This document shows positions 1 through 9,129 of a stretch of 64,000 nucleotides of DNA, one piece after another. The notes beneath the pieces are model-generated. The model made no database searches and was not told where the DNA came from. It saw nothing but the letters and a program-made list of their open reading frames with translations. Numbering within the stretch: position 1 is the stretch's first letter; each line of letters begins with the position of its first letter. The stretch comes from an uncultured Eubacteriales bacterium. GTDB taxonomy: Bacteria; Bacillota; Clostridia; Oscillospirales; Acutalibacteraceae. The position numbers and the translations under genes were made by a program. The DNA lies in NCBI GenBank assembly GCA_934463035.1, contig CAKSIG010000003.1, forward strand, positions 124,001 through 188,000. Reading direction: 5' to 3'.

Positions 1-246
1 GTTTGGCGCGGTTTTACGATTGCTATGCGTTCGCCTGATAAATTCGGGTCGCTTTTGGCAATCGGACTTACGTTTCAGGTAGGTTTGCAGGCTATGCTTA
101 ATATATGGGTCGTTACGAACACAATACCCAACACAGGAATAAGCCTGCCGTTTTTCAGCTACGGCGGTACATCGTTGCTTATTTTGCTGTCGGAAATGGG
201 TATCGTGCTGTCGGTGTCGCGGTACGCGAATATTGAAAAAATGTAG
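1..246 (+). CDS. FtsW/RodA/SpoVE family protein, 3' end only
   Basis: C-terminal ~81 residues of a SEDS-family peptidoglycan glycosyltransferase; the 5' part lies outside the window and the frame is open from base 1. Visible are the family C-terminal signatures: RGFTIAMRSPDKFG, then hydrophobic helices around NIWVVTNTIPNTGI and PFFSYGGTSLL, and the final membrane segment ending near VSRYAN. In the family the protein polymerises lipid II at the division or spore septum. It lies 14 nt upstream of murG in a division and cell-wall cluster, so ftsW or its sporulation paralogue spoVE are both possible; the fragment alone cannot separate them. Confidence 0.9.
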   Translation, partial: VWRGFTIAMRSPDKFGSLLAIGLTFQVGLQAMLNIWVVTNTIPNTGISLPFFSYGGTSLLILLSEMGIVLSVSRYANIEKM

Positions 247-260
247 CAAGGAGAATGTTT

Positions 261-1373
261 ATGCATATTTTGTTTGCAGGCGGCGGAACTGCGGGTCATA
301 TTAACCCTGCGCTTGCTGTTGCGGGTTATATCAAAGAAAGACACCCCGACGCCGTTATAAGCTATATCGGAACAGCCGATAAACTCGAATCGCGTTTAGT
401 ACCCGAAAAAGGATATAATTTTTACACCATTGACGTGGCGGGATTTCAACGCAAGCTGTCGCTCAAAAATGTCGGCAGAAATATAGCGGCGGTAAAAAAG
501 ATGTTTACCTCCTCGCGTGACTCGCGGCGCCTGCTCAGGGAAATAAATCCCGACGTCGTCGTAGGTACAGGCGGCTATGTAAGCGGTCCTGTGCTGAGAG
601 AAGCACAGAAGTTAGGCTTTAAAACCGCAATTCACGAGCAGAACGCATATCCCGGAGTTACGACCAAAATGCTTTCCGAAAATGCCGATTATGTAATGCT
701 TGCTATGCCTGAGGCAAAAAAATATCTGAAACTTAAAAATCCGCCTGTAATTACGGGCAACCCCGTAAGGACGGAGCTTTTAAGCATAACCAAGGAACAG
801 GCGCGTAAAAAACTCGGCTTTGACGACCGTCCGATGATTTTGTCTTTCGGCGGTTCCCTCGGCGCAAGACATATCAACGAGGCTGTGACCGAACTTATAA
901 AGCGGCATAACGGCACTCATAAATTTTATCATATCCACGGCACGGGAAAAACAGGCTATGATACTATGCTTGAAAATCTTAAAGACATAAATTTGTCCGA
1001 AGAAATATCCGTACGTGAATATATAAACGATATGGACGTATGTATGGCGGCGGCAGATTTAGTTATATGCCGCGCAGGCGCAATCACTTTGAGCGAGCTT
1101 CAAGCTATGGGTAAGCCGTCAATACTTATTCCGTCGCCCTATGTTGCGGAAAATCACCAGTTCCATAACGCTATGACCTTAAAAAAGAACGGCGCCGCCG
1201 AAGTGATCGAAGAAAGCGAGCTTTCGGGGCAGTCGTTGATAAATAAGGTCGAATATATGATTGAAAATAAACCGCGGCTTAGCGATATGGGAAAAGCGGC
1301 GCGCGCACACGCTATTATAGACGCGAACGAACGCATTTATCAAGTAATAATGAAGTTGTATACTCAGGCGTGA
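261..1373 (+). CDS. murG: UDP-N-acetylglucosamine--undecaprenyl-PP-MurNAc-pentapeptide GlcNAc transferase MurG
   Basis: 370 aa. Converts lipid I to lipid II on the inner face of the membrane. The N-terminal glycine-rich loop GGGTAGHINPAL, the central GGSLGARHIN loop and the C-terminal CRAGAITLSE donor-binding region are the classic GT28/MurG signatures. I chose ATG 261 rather than ATG 255 because AAGGAG (248-253) sits 7 nt before 261 and directly abuts 255. It follows the ftsW-like gene and precedes murA and ftsQ, as in many Firmicute dcw clusters, and is probably cotranscribed with them. Length is normal for the family. Confidence 0.97.
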   Translation: MHILFAGGGTAGHINPALAVAGYIKERHPDAVISYIGTADKLESRLVPEKGYNFYTIDVAGFQRKLSLKNVGRNIAAVKKMFTSSRDSRRLLREINPDVVVGTGGYVSGPVLREAQKLGFKTAIHEQNAYPGVTTKMLSENADYVMLAMPEAKKYLKLKNPPVITGNPVRTELLSITKEQARKKLGFDDRPMILSFGGSLGARHINEAVTELIKRHNGTHKFYHIHGTGKTGYDTMLENLKDINLSEEISVREYINDMDVCMAAADLVICRAGAITLSELQAMGKPSILIPSPYVAENHQFHNAMTLKKNGAAEVIEESELSGQSLINKVEYMIENKPRLSDMGKAARAHAIIDANERIYQVIMKLYTQA

Positions 1374-1440
1374 CAAATATCCGCACTTGTGCATAGTATG
1401 AATTGAAATTGTTTTCAGTTTGACTGTGAGGGGTGCTGTT

Positions 1441-2721
1441 ATGGCAAATATTTCGGTTATCGGCGGAAAGAAAATAAGCGGCGAGATTGAAGTGCAGGGG
1501 GCAAAAAACAGCGTCCTGCCCGTGCTTGCGGCAACGATACTCTGCGGAAGCGAATGTATAGTACATAATTGCCCCGAACTTTCAGACGTAAGAACCTCAA
1601 TTCGTATATTGGCTCATCTGGGCTGTAACGTAATAAAGGACGGAAACACCGTCACGGTAAATACATCGGGAATGGATTGCTGTGAGATACCGGACGTTCT
1701 TATGCGTGAAATGCGTTCATCCATTGTTTTTTTGGGCGCCATAATAGGCAGATGTAAAAGCGCGGTGGTCAGCAGTCCCGGCGGCTGTGAATTGGGCCCA
1801 AGACCTATTGATCTGCATTTGTCCGCTCTTGAAAAGCTGGGCGTTGAAATATCCGAAGAACACGGTTTTTTGCATTGCTCCTGCGGAAAAGGACTGCACG
1901 GCGCCGAAATCAATCTCAGTTTCCCGAGCGTCGGCGCAACCGAGAATATAATGCTCGCCGCGGCGACAGCCGACGGTACGACGGTCATACATAACGCCGC
2001 CAAGGAACCCGAAATAAGCGATCTTGCGGACTTTTTGAACCGCGCGGGCGCACGTATTTACGGAAGCGGCTCCGATACGGTCGTTATACACGGCGTTGAA
2101 CGGCTTTACGGAACGGAACACGCCATAATTCCCGATAGAATAGCGGCGGCTACATATATGGCGGCTGCCGCGGTGACAGGCGGCGAGATAAGGCTTGATA
2201 ACGTTATGCCGTCGCATATGGTCTCTATTCTGTGGGCTTTCAGGGAGTGCGGTTGCGGAATTGAATTAAGCGGTAAATCGGTGCTTTTAACCGCACCGAA
2301 GCAAATAAAGCGTATCCCTACTGTCAGAAGTCTTGTTTATCCGGGATTTCCTACCGACGCAGGACCGATAATTATTTCAGTTCTCTCGCTTGCAGACGGT
2401 ACCTCGGTTTTCGTAGAAAATATATTCGAGAGCCGATATAAATATATAGACGAATTAAAGCGTTTTGGCACAAAGATAAAGACCGAAGCCAAGGTTGCGG
2501 TCATAGAGGGTGTGGATTCGCTTTGCAGCGCAGATGTTCGATGTACCGATCTGCGCGGCGGAGCCGCCGTTGTTATCGCCGCTCTTGCCGCAGAAGGTAA
2601 TTCGCATATAAGTGAAATACATCATATTGAACGCGGTTACGAGGACATAACAGGTACGCTTGCAAAACTCGGAGCAGACATAAATTTAAAGGAAGATCAG
2701 CTTGAAGAAAAAACAGTTTAG
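1441..2721 (+). CDS. murA: UDP-N-acetylglucosamine 1-carboxyvinyltransferase MurA
   Basis: 426 aa. First committed step of peptidoglycan precursor synthesis (enolpyruvyl transfer from PEP to UDP-GlcNAc), cytoplasmic. Shows the N-terminal GEIEVQGAKNSVLPVLA motif and the active-site loop GGCELGPRPIDLH, whose Cys is the residue alkylated by fosfomycin, so the enzyme should be fosfomycin-sensitive by family knowledge. ATG 1441 is chosen over the upstream in-frame start at 1420 because GAGGGG lies a normal distance before 1441. The 3' end overlaps ftsQ by 20 nt, pointing to translational coupling. Firmicutes often carry two MurA paralogues; which one this is cannot be told here. Confidence 0.96.
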   Translation: MANISVIGGKKISGEIEVQGAKNSVLPVLAATILCGSECIVHNCPELSDVRTSIRILAHLGCNVIKDGNTVTVNTSGMDCCEIPDVLMREMRSSIVFLGAIIGRCKSAVVSSPGGCELGPRPIDLHLSALEKLGVEISEEHGFLHCSCGKGLHGAEINLSFPSVGATENIMLAAATADGTTVIHNAAKEPEISDLADFLNRAGARIYGSGSDTVVIHGVERLYGTEHAIIPDRIAAATYMAAAAVTGGEIRLDNVMPSHMVSILWAFRECGCGIELSGKSVLLTAPKQIKRIPTVRSLVYPGFPTDAGPIIISVLSLADGTSVFVENIFESRYKYIDELKRFGTKIKTEAKVAVIEGVDSLCSADVRCTDLRGGAAVVIAALAAEGNSHISEIHHIERGYEDITGTLAKLGADINLKEDQLEEKTV

Positions 2722-3493
2722 GGACGATTTTGAGCGGCGCAGAGCCGAAAGGCAGCGCCGCATAAAAAAAAGAAGACTAATAATATTTTTTATTTGCTTT
2801 ATTATAGTTATGCTTGCTGTCGGAACAGCGCTGTCGCTTACAATATTCTTCCCGATAGAGAGTATTACCGCTAAGGGCAGTAAGATATATACAAGCGAAC
2901 AGATAATAAAGGCTTGCGGTGTGTCTGAGGGTGATAATCTGTTTACATTTACGCAAAAGGAAATGAGTGAGGAAATACGTAAAACGCTTCCTTATGTAAA
3001 CGGTGTTAGCGTAAAGCGCAGTCTTCCCGGAAACGTTGTAATCACAGTAAGCGACGCCGCGGAATATGCCTGCTATAATATAGACGGAAAATACTTTGTT
3101 ACCGATAAATCGGGTTTTGTCCTCAACGAATACGATACTATTCCCGAAAATGTGTTTGAGATCAGGGCAAACGGCGTTAAGTGCAAGGTAGGGGAATATG
3201 TGCAATATAAAGAAAGCGAGACCGATAAGACGGTATCACAGCTTGTAGATGTCCTTTCAGAATCAAAAATACATATAAACTATATTGACGTAACGGATAC
3301 GCTTGCCGTTACCGCAAAGGTTGAAAACAGGTTTGTCGTTCAGTTCGGAACGGTTAATAATCTTGATAAAAAAACGGCGCACCTTGCGGGAATGATAAAA
3401 AATATCGACCCACAGAAAACAGGGAAAATAAACCTAAGTATGTGGACAAGCTCAAAAACCGAAGGCACTTTTATAGAGGGCGCGGTTGAGTGA
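2702..3493 (+). CDS. ftsQ: cell division protein FtsQ/DivIB
   Basis: 263 aa bitopic membrane protein of the divisome. Basic cytoplasmic N-terminus (KKKQFRDDFERRRAERQRR), one transmembrane helix at about residues 27-50, then an extracytoplasmic POTRA domain beginning near FFPIESITAKGSKIYTSEQI and a beta domain. The start is a TTG at 2702 inside murA, preceded by AAAGGAAG at a normal spacing; no better downstream start precedes the transmembrane helix. Position between murA and ftsZ is the usual divIB location. Function (bridging FtsL/FtsB and the septal synthase) is from the family. Confidence 0.9.
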   Translation: MKKKQFRDDFERRRAERQRRIKKRRLIIFFICFIIVMLAVGTALSLTIFFPIESITAKGSKIYTSEQIIKACGVSEGDNLFTFTQKEMSEEIRKTLPYVNGVSVKRSLPGNVVITVSDAAEYACYNIDGKYFVTDKSGFVLNEYDTIPENVFEIRANGVKCKVGEYVQYKESETDKTVSQLVDVLSESKIHINYIDVTDTLAVTAKVENRFVVQFGTVNNLDKKTAHLAGMIKNIDPQKTGKINLSMWTSSKTEGTFIEGAVE

Positions 3494-3514
3494 GATCTAA
3501 ATTTGAATAAAAAA

Positions 3515-3530
3515 ATTACAAATTTGTAAT
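3515..3530. repeat. 16-bp perfect palindrome upstream of ftsZ
   Basis: ATTACAAATTTGTAAT reads identically on both strands and lies just 5' of the -35 box of the ftsZ promoter. It could be an operator for a dimeric regulator; no known box was recognised. Confidence 0.5.
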
Positions 3531-3537
3531 AAAACTA

Positions 3538-3566
3538 TTGAAATTTCGGTAAAACTATGTTAATAT
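3538..3566 (+). promoter_or_regulatory. SigA-type promoter of ftsZ
   Basis: TTGAAA (3538-3543), 17-nt spacer, TAATAT (3561-3566), about 60 nt before the ftsZ start. It would allow ftsZ expression independent of the upstream murG-murA-ftsQ genes. Confidence 0.65.
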
Positions 3567-3628
3567 CATTATGTATTTGATATTATACAGTTATTATATC
3601 CATTTTACATATACGGAGGAATTTGAAA

Positions 3629-4687
3629 ATGCCATTTGAAGTAGCAGAAGAACTTGAAAACGTAGTACAAATTAAGGTCGTAGGCGTAGGCGGCGGCGGC
3701 GGAAACGCTGTCAACCGTATGGTTGCCGCAGGAGTACGCGGAGTTGAATTTATAGCAGTTAATACTGATAAAGCGGCTTTGTTTTTATCAAAGGCAAATC
3801 AGAAAATACAGATTGGCGATAAGACCACCGCAGGTATGGGCGCAGGCGGAAATCCCGATAACGGACGTGCCGCAGCAGAGGAATCGCGCGACGAAATAGC
3901 CGCCGCGATCCGCAGTGCCGATATGATCTTCATAACCGCAGGTATGGGCGGCGGAACAGGTACAGGTGCCGCTCCCGTCGTTGCCCAGATTGCAAAGGAA
4001 CTCGGTATACTCACAGTAGGTATCGTTACAAAGCCTTTCGGCTTTGAAGGCAAAAAGCGTATGACTCAGGCTGAGGCAGGCATTGCCGCCCTCAGAGAGC
4101 ATGTGGACAGCCTTGTTGTTATCCCGAACGAACGTCTTAAATTCGTTTCGGAGCAGAAGATTACTTTCAAAAATGCGTTTGATATTGCCGATGACGTTCT
4201 CCGTCAGGGCGTTCAGAGCATTTCTGAGCTTATCAATGTTACCGCGCTTGTCAACCTTGACTTTGCTGATGTTAAGTCTATTATGGCTGACGCAGGCTAT
4301 GCTCATATGGGTGTCGGCGTTGCTACGGGACGCGACAAGGCTGAACAGGCTGCACGTACCGCTATCAGCAGTCCGCTTATTGAGACTTCAATGGAAAATG
4401 CACGCGGCGTTATCATCAGCATAACAGGCTCTGACGATATCGGACTTGAAGAAGTTGAACTCGCGTCTTCTATCATTTCCGAAATGGCTCATCCCGACGC
4501 TACCATCATCTGGGGCGCTCAGCTTGATGATACCCTTGAAGATACAATTCGCGTTACGGTTGTTGCAACAGGTCTTGGTGACGATAAGAAGGAAGAAAAG
4601 GCAAACGACTTGGCTTCTATTATCGGCAATGCAAGCGATGACGACGAAGCCTACGGCGATGTTATGAGCTTCTTTAAAAAAGACTGA
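3629..4687 (+). CDS. ftsZ: cell division protein FtsZ
   Basis: 352 aa tubulin-like GTPase that forms the cytokinetic ring. N-terminal [14 protein letters not shown], the tubulin signature [10 protein letters not shown] and the T7 region with [11 protein letters not shown] are present. ATG 3629 is preferred over the in-frame TTG at 3623 because GGAGGA (3615-3620) is 8 nt upstream. The protein is short: the linker after the GTPase core is only about 30 residues and ends VMSFFKKD, which is not a textbook C-terminal conserved peptide, though its basic/aromatic character could serve the same FtsA/SepF contact. It has its own promoter and is followed by a strong terminator. Confidence 0.98.
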   Translation: MPFEVAEELENVVQIKVVGVGGGGGNAVNRMVAAGVRGVEFIAVNTDKAALFLSKANQKIQIGDKTTAGMGAGGNPDNGRAAAEESRDEIAAAIRSADMIFITAGMGGGTGTGAAPVVAQIAKELGILTVGIVTKPFGFEGKKRMTQAEAGIAALREHVDSLVVIPNERLKFVSEQKITFKNAFDIADDVLRQGVQSISELINVTALVNLDFADVKSIMADAGYAHMGVGVATGRDKAEQAARTAISSPLIETSMENARGVIISITGSDDIGLEEVELASSIISEMAHPDATIIWGAQLDDTLEDTIRVTVVATGLGDDKKEEKANDLASIIGNASDDDEAYGDVMSFFKKD

Positions 4688-4702
4688 TACGTAATATAAT
4701 TT

Positions 4703-4737
4703 AAGAGCGGTTGCTTTGCGGCAACCGCTCTTTTTTG
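4703..4737. terminator. bidirectional rho-independent terminator after ftsZ
   Basis: Stem AGAGCGGTTGC / GCAACCGCTCT (4704-4714 and 4721-4731) followed by TTTTTT. It lies between convergent ftsZ and the minus-strand sugar-sensor operon and can serve both. Confidence 0.9.
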
Positions 4738-4751
4738 TATGTGCGCTATAC

Positions 4752-5717
4752 TTACTGAAATTTAAACAGCATTTTTTGCTTGTCTGTATCAAACATATTT
4801 TCCTTTGTGAATACGTCTGAATCGGTCGTAATGCTTTTTTCAATCTTTTTGCCGTTAATCGCTTTAACGGCGGATTTAATGCCCAAATAGCCCATTGCGA
4901 ATGGGTTTTGTACTATAAGCGAATCCATTTCGCCCGTTTCCAACATACCTATTGAAACCGTGTTGCTGTCAAAACCTACCGCATAAACGGTGTCTTTACA
5001 ACCAAGCTGTCTCACCGCGTAACCTACGCCTAATGTGAGCCATTCGTTGAATCCTACGATAACATTGATTTCAGGATGGTTGTATAGCAACGTTATAGCG
5101 CCGCTTGTCGCGCTGTCGGTATTGGAATTAACATTCACCGCCTCAACTATCTCGGCGTTTTTGAATTTCTTTAAAAATGAGCGAAAGCCTTGCTCGCGCT
5201 GATAACCGTTGTCTGTTTCAACATCGTAATTTACTATTCCGATTTTAATGCCGTTATCGGTTCCGAGCTGATTGATTACTGTCTGAGCTGCTAATTCGCC
5301 CGCCTTGTAATTATCGGTTCCGATAAAGGCGCTGACCTTGTCGCTGTTTAAGCCGCTGTCAATGGTTATTACTTTTATGCCTTTGTCTGCGGCTCGGTCA
5401 ACAATTTTTGTAAGACGGTTATAATCAATGGCTGAAAGCACAATAGCGTCCGACTTATTATCAATAGCTTTCTGTATCATTTCTATTTGCGAAACGTAAT
5501 CTTCTTCGCTTTCGGGTCCCTCTATCTTAACATCAACGTTGTATTCGGCGGCGGCTGTATTTACCCCTTGAAACACATTGTTCCAGAAATCCGAGTTTGT
5601 GGATTTGGTTATAACCGTAATTTGGGTTCTTTTATTTTTGCTGTCTCCCGAACAGGAACATAAAACGAAAACAGTGATTAACGACAGCATTAAAGATAAT
5701 GCCTTTTTATAAAACAT
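4752..5717 (-). CDS. sugar-binding lipoprotein of a sensory operon (periplasmic-binding protein, RbsB type)
   Basis: 321 aa. Lipoprotein signal with lipobox VLCSCSG (Cys near residue 22), then a type I periplasmic-binding fold of the ribose/galactose-binding class: TKSTNSDFWNNVFQGV, DAIVLSAIDYNRL, KVITIDSGLNSD, FIGTDNYKAGELAA. Such proteins bind sugars outside the membrane. No ABC permease or ATPase gene is nearby; the gene is instead the last of three in an operon with a YesM-like kinase (11-nt overlap) and a YesN-like regulator. I therefore infer a sensory rather than transport role, as in the XylFII/LytS type of three-component system. The ligand is unknown. Confidence 0.85.
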   Translation of the reverse strand: MFYKKALSLMLSLITVFVLCSCSGDSKNKRTQITVITKSTNSDFWNNVFQGVNTAAAEYNVDVKIEGPESEEDYVSQIEMIQKAIDNKSDAIVLSAIDYNRLTKIVDRAADKGIKVITIDSGLNSDKVSAFIGTDNYKAGELAAQTVINQLGTDNGIKIGIVNYDVETDNGYQREQGFRSFLKKFKNAEIVEAVNVNSNTDSATSGAITLLYNHPEINVIVGFNEWLTLGVGYAVRQLGCKDTVYAVGFDSNTVSIGMLETGEMDSLIVQNPFAMGYLGIKSAVKAINGKKIEKSITTDSDVFTKENMFDTDKQKMLFKFQ

Positions 5718-7437
5718 TGCTTGGTTCCTTCCTCAACTTGGGTATTCTTACTGTGACTGTCGTACCGACATCAAGCTCGCTGTTAATGGTAATTCCGTAT
5801 GAATTACCAAAGTAAATGCGGAGTCTGTCGTTGACATTTTTTATACCTATGCCGCCTGAATCGGTTCGTTCCTTGCTGAGTATACTGCGGCATTGCTCCT
5901 CGGTCATTCCCACTCCGTTGTCGCTGACTGTTATCAGTATATCGCCGTCATCCGATTGAACGTTTACCGTTATTCTGCCTTCATCTACCATACGGTCTAT
6001 GCCGTGGTAAATTGCATTTTCTATAAGGGGCTGTATCGTTATTTTGTTGCAAAGGCAGTCTTCTAATTCGGGTTCAACATTGAACTCGTATGTGAATTGG
6101 TTTTTGTAGCGGTAGCTTTGAATTATAAGATAACTGCGCGCGTGCTGTATTTCGTCCTTAATAGGTATCAGTTCTTTGTCGCGGCTTATACTTATCCTGA
6201 AAAGCCGCGCAAGCGCGCCGACCATTTTAATTGCGTCGTCCGTCTTCTTTTGCTCGCACATCCATTGAATGGAATCAAGAGTGTTATATAGGAAATGCGG
6301 ATTTATCTGCGCCTGCAACGCTTTTAGCTCGGTTTTGCGCAGAGATACTTCTTCTTCGCGCACCTGCTCCATAAGTTCCTTTGTCTTTTTAACCATTTGT
6401 TCATAGGAATCGGTTATAGTCTGCATTTCCGAAATAAGATTATTTTCGCTTTTATAACTGTAACTGTCGGGATCGGCTTCAAATTTTTTCATTTCGGATA
6501 CTATTCGGAAAATAGGCCGCGAAAACCACCGTGAAAAAATAAACATAATAAGAACTGTCATAAGAATACAACAGGTGAGTGATAGAGTAACGACCCTCGC
6601 GATTGCCTTAGAACGGGACTTTGCAAGGTCGCTTGTAAATCCTACGCCCACTACGCGCCAATTACTGCCTTGAAGTGATTTAATTGCATAGGCACGGTCT
6701 GATTTTTTATAATTGCCGTCTCTTAAATCCGAAAGTTCTTTAATCTCCTCGGTTTTTAAGCCCGAATATATCATCTGCTGTCTCGGGTGATATACTATGT
6801 CGCCCAAATCGTCGATTATATAACTGTATCCGTGCTGACCAATACCGATATTGTCAATATACCGAGCTATGCCGATAAAACTAAGATCGATAGTGACGTA
6901 TACATAATTTCCGAACAGAGGTTGATATTCCCGGTGTGCCATTGTAACGACCCAAGGGTAATATTCTTCAAACATTGTCTGCACGTGGGGGACAGATACA
7001 ATATATTCTCCGACAGCGCTGTTTTCAAAGAGCTTTCGGTTGAAAGCGATATTGTTTGACAGATCTTCTTTTAAATTGGTTTTGTCCGACCCGTATAGTA
7101 TTAAACTGCCGTCGGCGGCATATATGCTTGCTGCTTGTATATCGGTGTGAAGCACGGCAGAAATGTTGAGCCTTTCTTTTACCGACTCGGTGGTGTCAGC
7201 AGAGAGTATTTCGGTACTTAGTTGCTTTAAAATGGATTTAAGACTGTCAAGATAATTACTTACCATAAGACAGGTCTGTTCAACGGACTGTTCTGTGTTT
7301 GTCGTTATTTCGCGCGTTGTATCGCGGTTGTAAGCCGTAACAAACGAACCCATGCTTGCAAGTATTGAGGCAGCAGCCGTAATAGCGACAAAGGTAACGG
7401 CCAATGAAGACAGGTGAAATTTCAAATGCTTTTTCAT
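5707..7437 (-). CDS. YesM-type membrane sensor histidine kinase
   Basis: 576 aa. N-terminal transmembrane helix (about 12-35), an extracytoplasmic dCache-like sensor region, a second transmembrane helix near residues 283-303, a HAMP segment, then the His_kinase domain with PHFLYNTLDSIQWM (His phosphoacceptor) and an HATPase_c domain with NAIYHGID and SDNGVGMTEEQ. This is the architecture of YesM/LytS-like kinases that act on AraC-type regulators. It overlaps the regulator gene by 4 nt and the binding-lipoprotein gene by 11 nt, so the three are translationally coupled and probably one signalling unit. Confidence 0.92.
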   Translation of the reverse strand: MKKHLKFHLSSLAVTFVAITAAASILASMGSFVTAYNRDTTREITTNTEQSVEQTCLMVSNYLDSLKSILKQLSTEILSADTTESVKERLNISAVLHTDIQAASIYAADGSLILYGSDKTNLKEDLSNNIAFNRKLFENSAVGEYIVSVPHVQTMFEEYYPWVVTMAHREYQPLFGNYVYVTIDLSFIGIARYIDNIGIGQHGYSYIIDDLGDIVYHPRQQMIYSGLKTEEIKELSDLRDGNYKKSDRAYAIKSLQGSNWRVVGVGFTSDLAKSRSKAIARVVTLSLTCCILMTVLIMFIFSRWFSRPIFRIVSEMKKFEADPDSYSYKSENNLISEMQTITDSYEQMVKKTKELMEQVREEEVSLRKTELKALQAQINPHFLYNTLDSIQWMCEQKKTDDAIKMVGALARLFRISISRDKELIPIKDEIQHARSYLIIQSYRYKNQFTYEFNVEPELEDCLCNKITIQPLIENAIYHGIDRMVDEGRITVNVQSDDGDILITVSDNGVGMTEEQCRSILSKERTDSGGIGIKNVNDRLRIYFGNSYGITINSELDVGTTVTVRIPKLRKEPSNVL

Positions 7438-9023
7438 ATAACGTCGCCTCTTGCGCTCTCACGCATTTTATTCGGTGAAATCCCGTAATATTTTTTAAAA
7501 CAATAGCTGAAATAGTGCTGGTCGCTGTATCCGCACCTTTCGGCTATTTCAAGTATTTTCATTTTTGAGCATATAAGCAGATCCTTTGCAACCGCCATAC
7601 GCTTGTCGGTTACAAGCGTTACAAAGTTCTTCTTTTTTGTTTTCTTTATTAGCGCGCTCAAATAATTCGGGCTTATGCTCAAACGTGTGCTGACATCGGT
7701 GAGTGAAAGCGTCTCGCTTGAATAGTCCTCCTCAATAATCTGCAACACCTTGTCGCATAAAATTTCGGTTTCGTGCTTTTGATAGTGCGATATTATCTCT
7801 CTTGCGTTTATACATAAATTCGAGAGGTCGCTTTTTATATTTTCCTCATAGTCGTAAAACGATATTTTCGAGTATATACTGTTTGAACTAAGAAGCTCGG
7901 AGACTGCTTCTTTTTCGGATACGGCGCTTACGGCTCTGTATACCGTAGCGAGTATTTCAATTACCATATAATCGGTGCCTTTTCGGCTTTTTTCAGAATA
8001 AAAATCACTCAAAAACGCCGTAAGGTCGTCCCTGGTTCCCACCTTTAATAGCTGTTCAAGTGTGAAAAGTGATTTTTCTATGGAATCAAATTCGCGCTTT
8101 TCGCCGCGTTCTTGGTCGGCAATAAAGCGAATACTGCCTGCACCGTCATTTGTGTAACGGTGTGCGGTTACGGCGTCAAAATAAGCGCCTCCGCATTGCG
8201 ACAGAGCCGATACATCGCGGCTTATGCCTATCGTGCATTCCTGATTAAGTATTTTTTCGCTGCGTTGAACAAGCTCGGTGAGCGGCAGTCTTAACTGCTC
8301 CATATAATCGTTGCCGTCAATTACGGCAAGGGTCACAACAGCGCCGTTCACAAGGAAACTTTCGGCGTTGATGTATTTTTTCAGTATTGCGTCGGAAAAA
8401 CCGATATGCGTTTCATCGGTACAAACTGTGCCGTCGGATAATTTGTATTTTGAAACCGCCACCGCAAATGAGCAAGGCTTGATTTTATCAATTATTCCAA
8501 GCTCGGCGGCTCTGCGGTTAAGCAATCTGTCGTCAGGAGAGGATTCATTCGTTCCGAGCAGCAACGGAAGCAAAAATTCAGTTATTTTAAGTCGGGTTGC
8601 TATGTTTTCGGTGCCGCGAAGACCGTATTGCCTTATTTCCTCGATCTTAGCGTCCATCTTCTCTTTTATTTTCAAAAGCTCCGAGAACATTTCATCAGCG
8701 GAAATCGGCTTTAACAGATAGCTTATTATATTGTACTGTATGGCGGCGCGGGCATATTGAAAATCGTCATATCCGCTCAGAATTACGATGTTTGTGGCAG
8801 GTCTTACCTCTCTGATTTTTGCCGCAAGTTCAAGACCCGTCATAAGCGGCATTCTAATGTCGGTCAGAACAAGGTCGGGTTTTAATTCTTCTACAAGTTC
8901 AAGGGCTTCAACACCGTTTTCGGCTCCGCCTACTACTTCAAATCCTGCGCGGTTCCAATCCACATTTTCTATAATGGCTTGTCTTAATTCAGCTTCATCG
9001 TCGGCAATAAGAACGGTATACAT
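7434..9023 (-). CDS. YesN-type response regulator with AraC DNA-binding domain
   Basis: 529 aa. N-terminal receiver domain (YTVLIADDEAELRQ, phosphoacceptor Asp in PDLVLTDIRMPLMTG, Lys in LLKPISADEM), a long middle region with no recognised fold, and a C-terminal AraC-type double helix-turn-helix (LSISPNYLSALIKK and ILEIAERCGYSDQHYFSYCFKKYYG). First gene of the three-gene sensory operon; ATG 9023 has an upstream GGAGGG. In the family it activates carbohydrate transport or hydrolysis genes. No transporter target is visible in the window. Confidence 0.93.
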   Translation of the reverse strand: MYTVLIADDEAELRQAIIENVDWNRAGFEVVGGAENGVEALELVEELKPDLVLTDIRMPLMTGLELAAKIREVRPATNIVILSGYDDFQYARAAIQYNIISYLLKPISADEMFSELLKIKEKMDAKIEEIRQYGLRGTENIATRLKITEFLLPLLLGTNESSPDDRLLNRRAAELGIIDKIKPCSFAVAVSKYKLSDGTVCTDETHIGFSDAILKKYINAESFLVNGAVVTLAVIDGNDYMEQLRLPLTELVQRSEKILNQECTIGISRDVSALSQCGGAYFDAVTAHRYTNDGAGSIRFIADQERGEKREFDSIEKSLFTLEQLLKVGTRDDLTAFLSDFYSEKSRKGTDYMVIEILATVYRAVSAVSEKEAVSELLSSNSIYSKISFYDYEENIKSDLSNLCINAREIISHYQKHETEILCDKVLQIIEEDYSSETLSLTDVSTRLSISPNYLSALIKKTKKKNFVTLVTDKRMAVAKDLLICSKMKILEIAERCGYSDQHYFSYCFKKYYGISPNKMRESARGDVI

Positions 9024-9055
9024 ATAAACCCTCCGTTTGTAAGTAATCTACCTTT

Positions 9056-9084
9056 ATTTTAATATAAAAATGCAAAACTATCAA
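9056..9084 (-). promoter_or_regulatory. promoter of the three-component sensor operon
   Basis: On the minus strand TTGATA (9084-9079), 17-nt spacer, TAAAAT (9061-9056), about 35 nt before the regulator start. Confidence 0.6.
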
Positions 9085-9123
9085 CAAAAAAATACATCTT
9101 GTCACGTTTGGGGCAAGATGTAT
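9085..9123 (-). terminator. rho-independent terminator after the HAD phosphatase gene
   Basis: Minus-strand stem ATACATCTTG / CAAGATGTAT (+ strand 9092-9101 and 9114-9123) with a T run of seven. It separates the phosphatase gene from the sensor operon downstream. Confidence 0.85.
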
Positions 9124-9129
9124 CAGTGT

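Noticed and set aside
1614..2217. Long minus-strand open frames opposite murA (129 and 166 aa)
   Set aside because: They are codon-phase shadows of murA: no ribosome sites, no domains, and murA is clearly coded on the plus strand.
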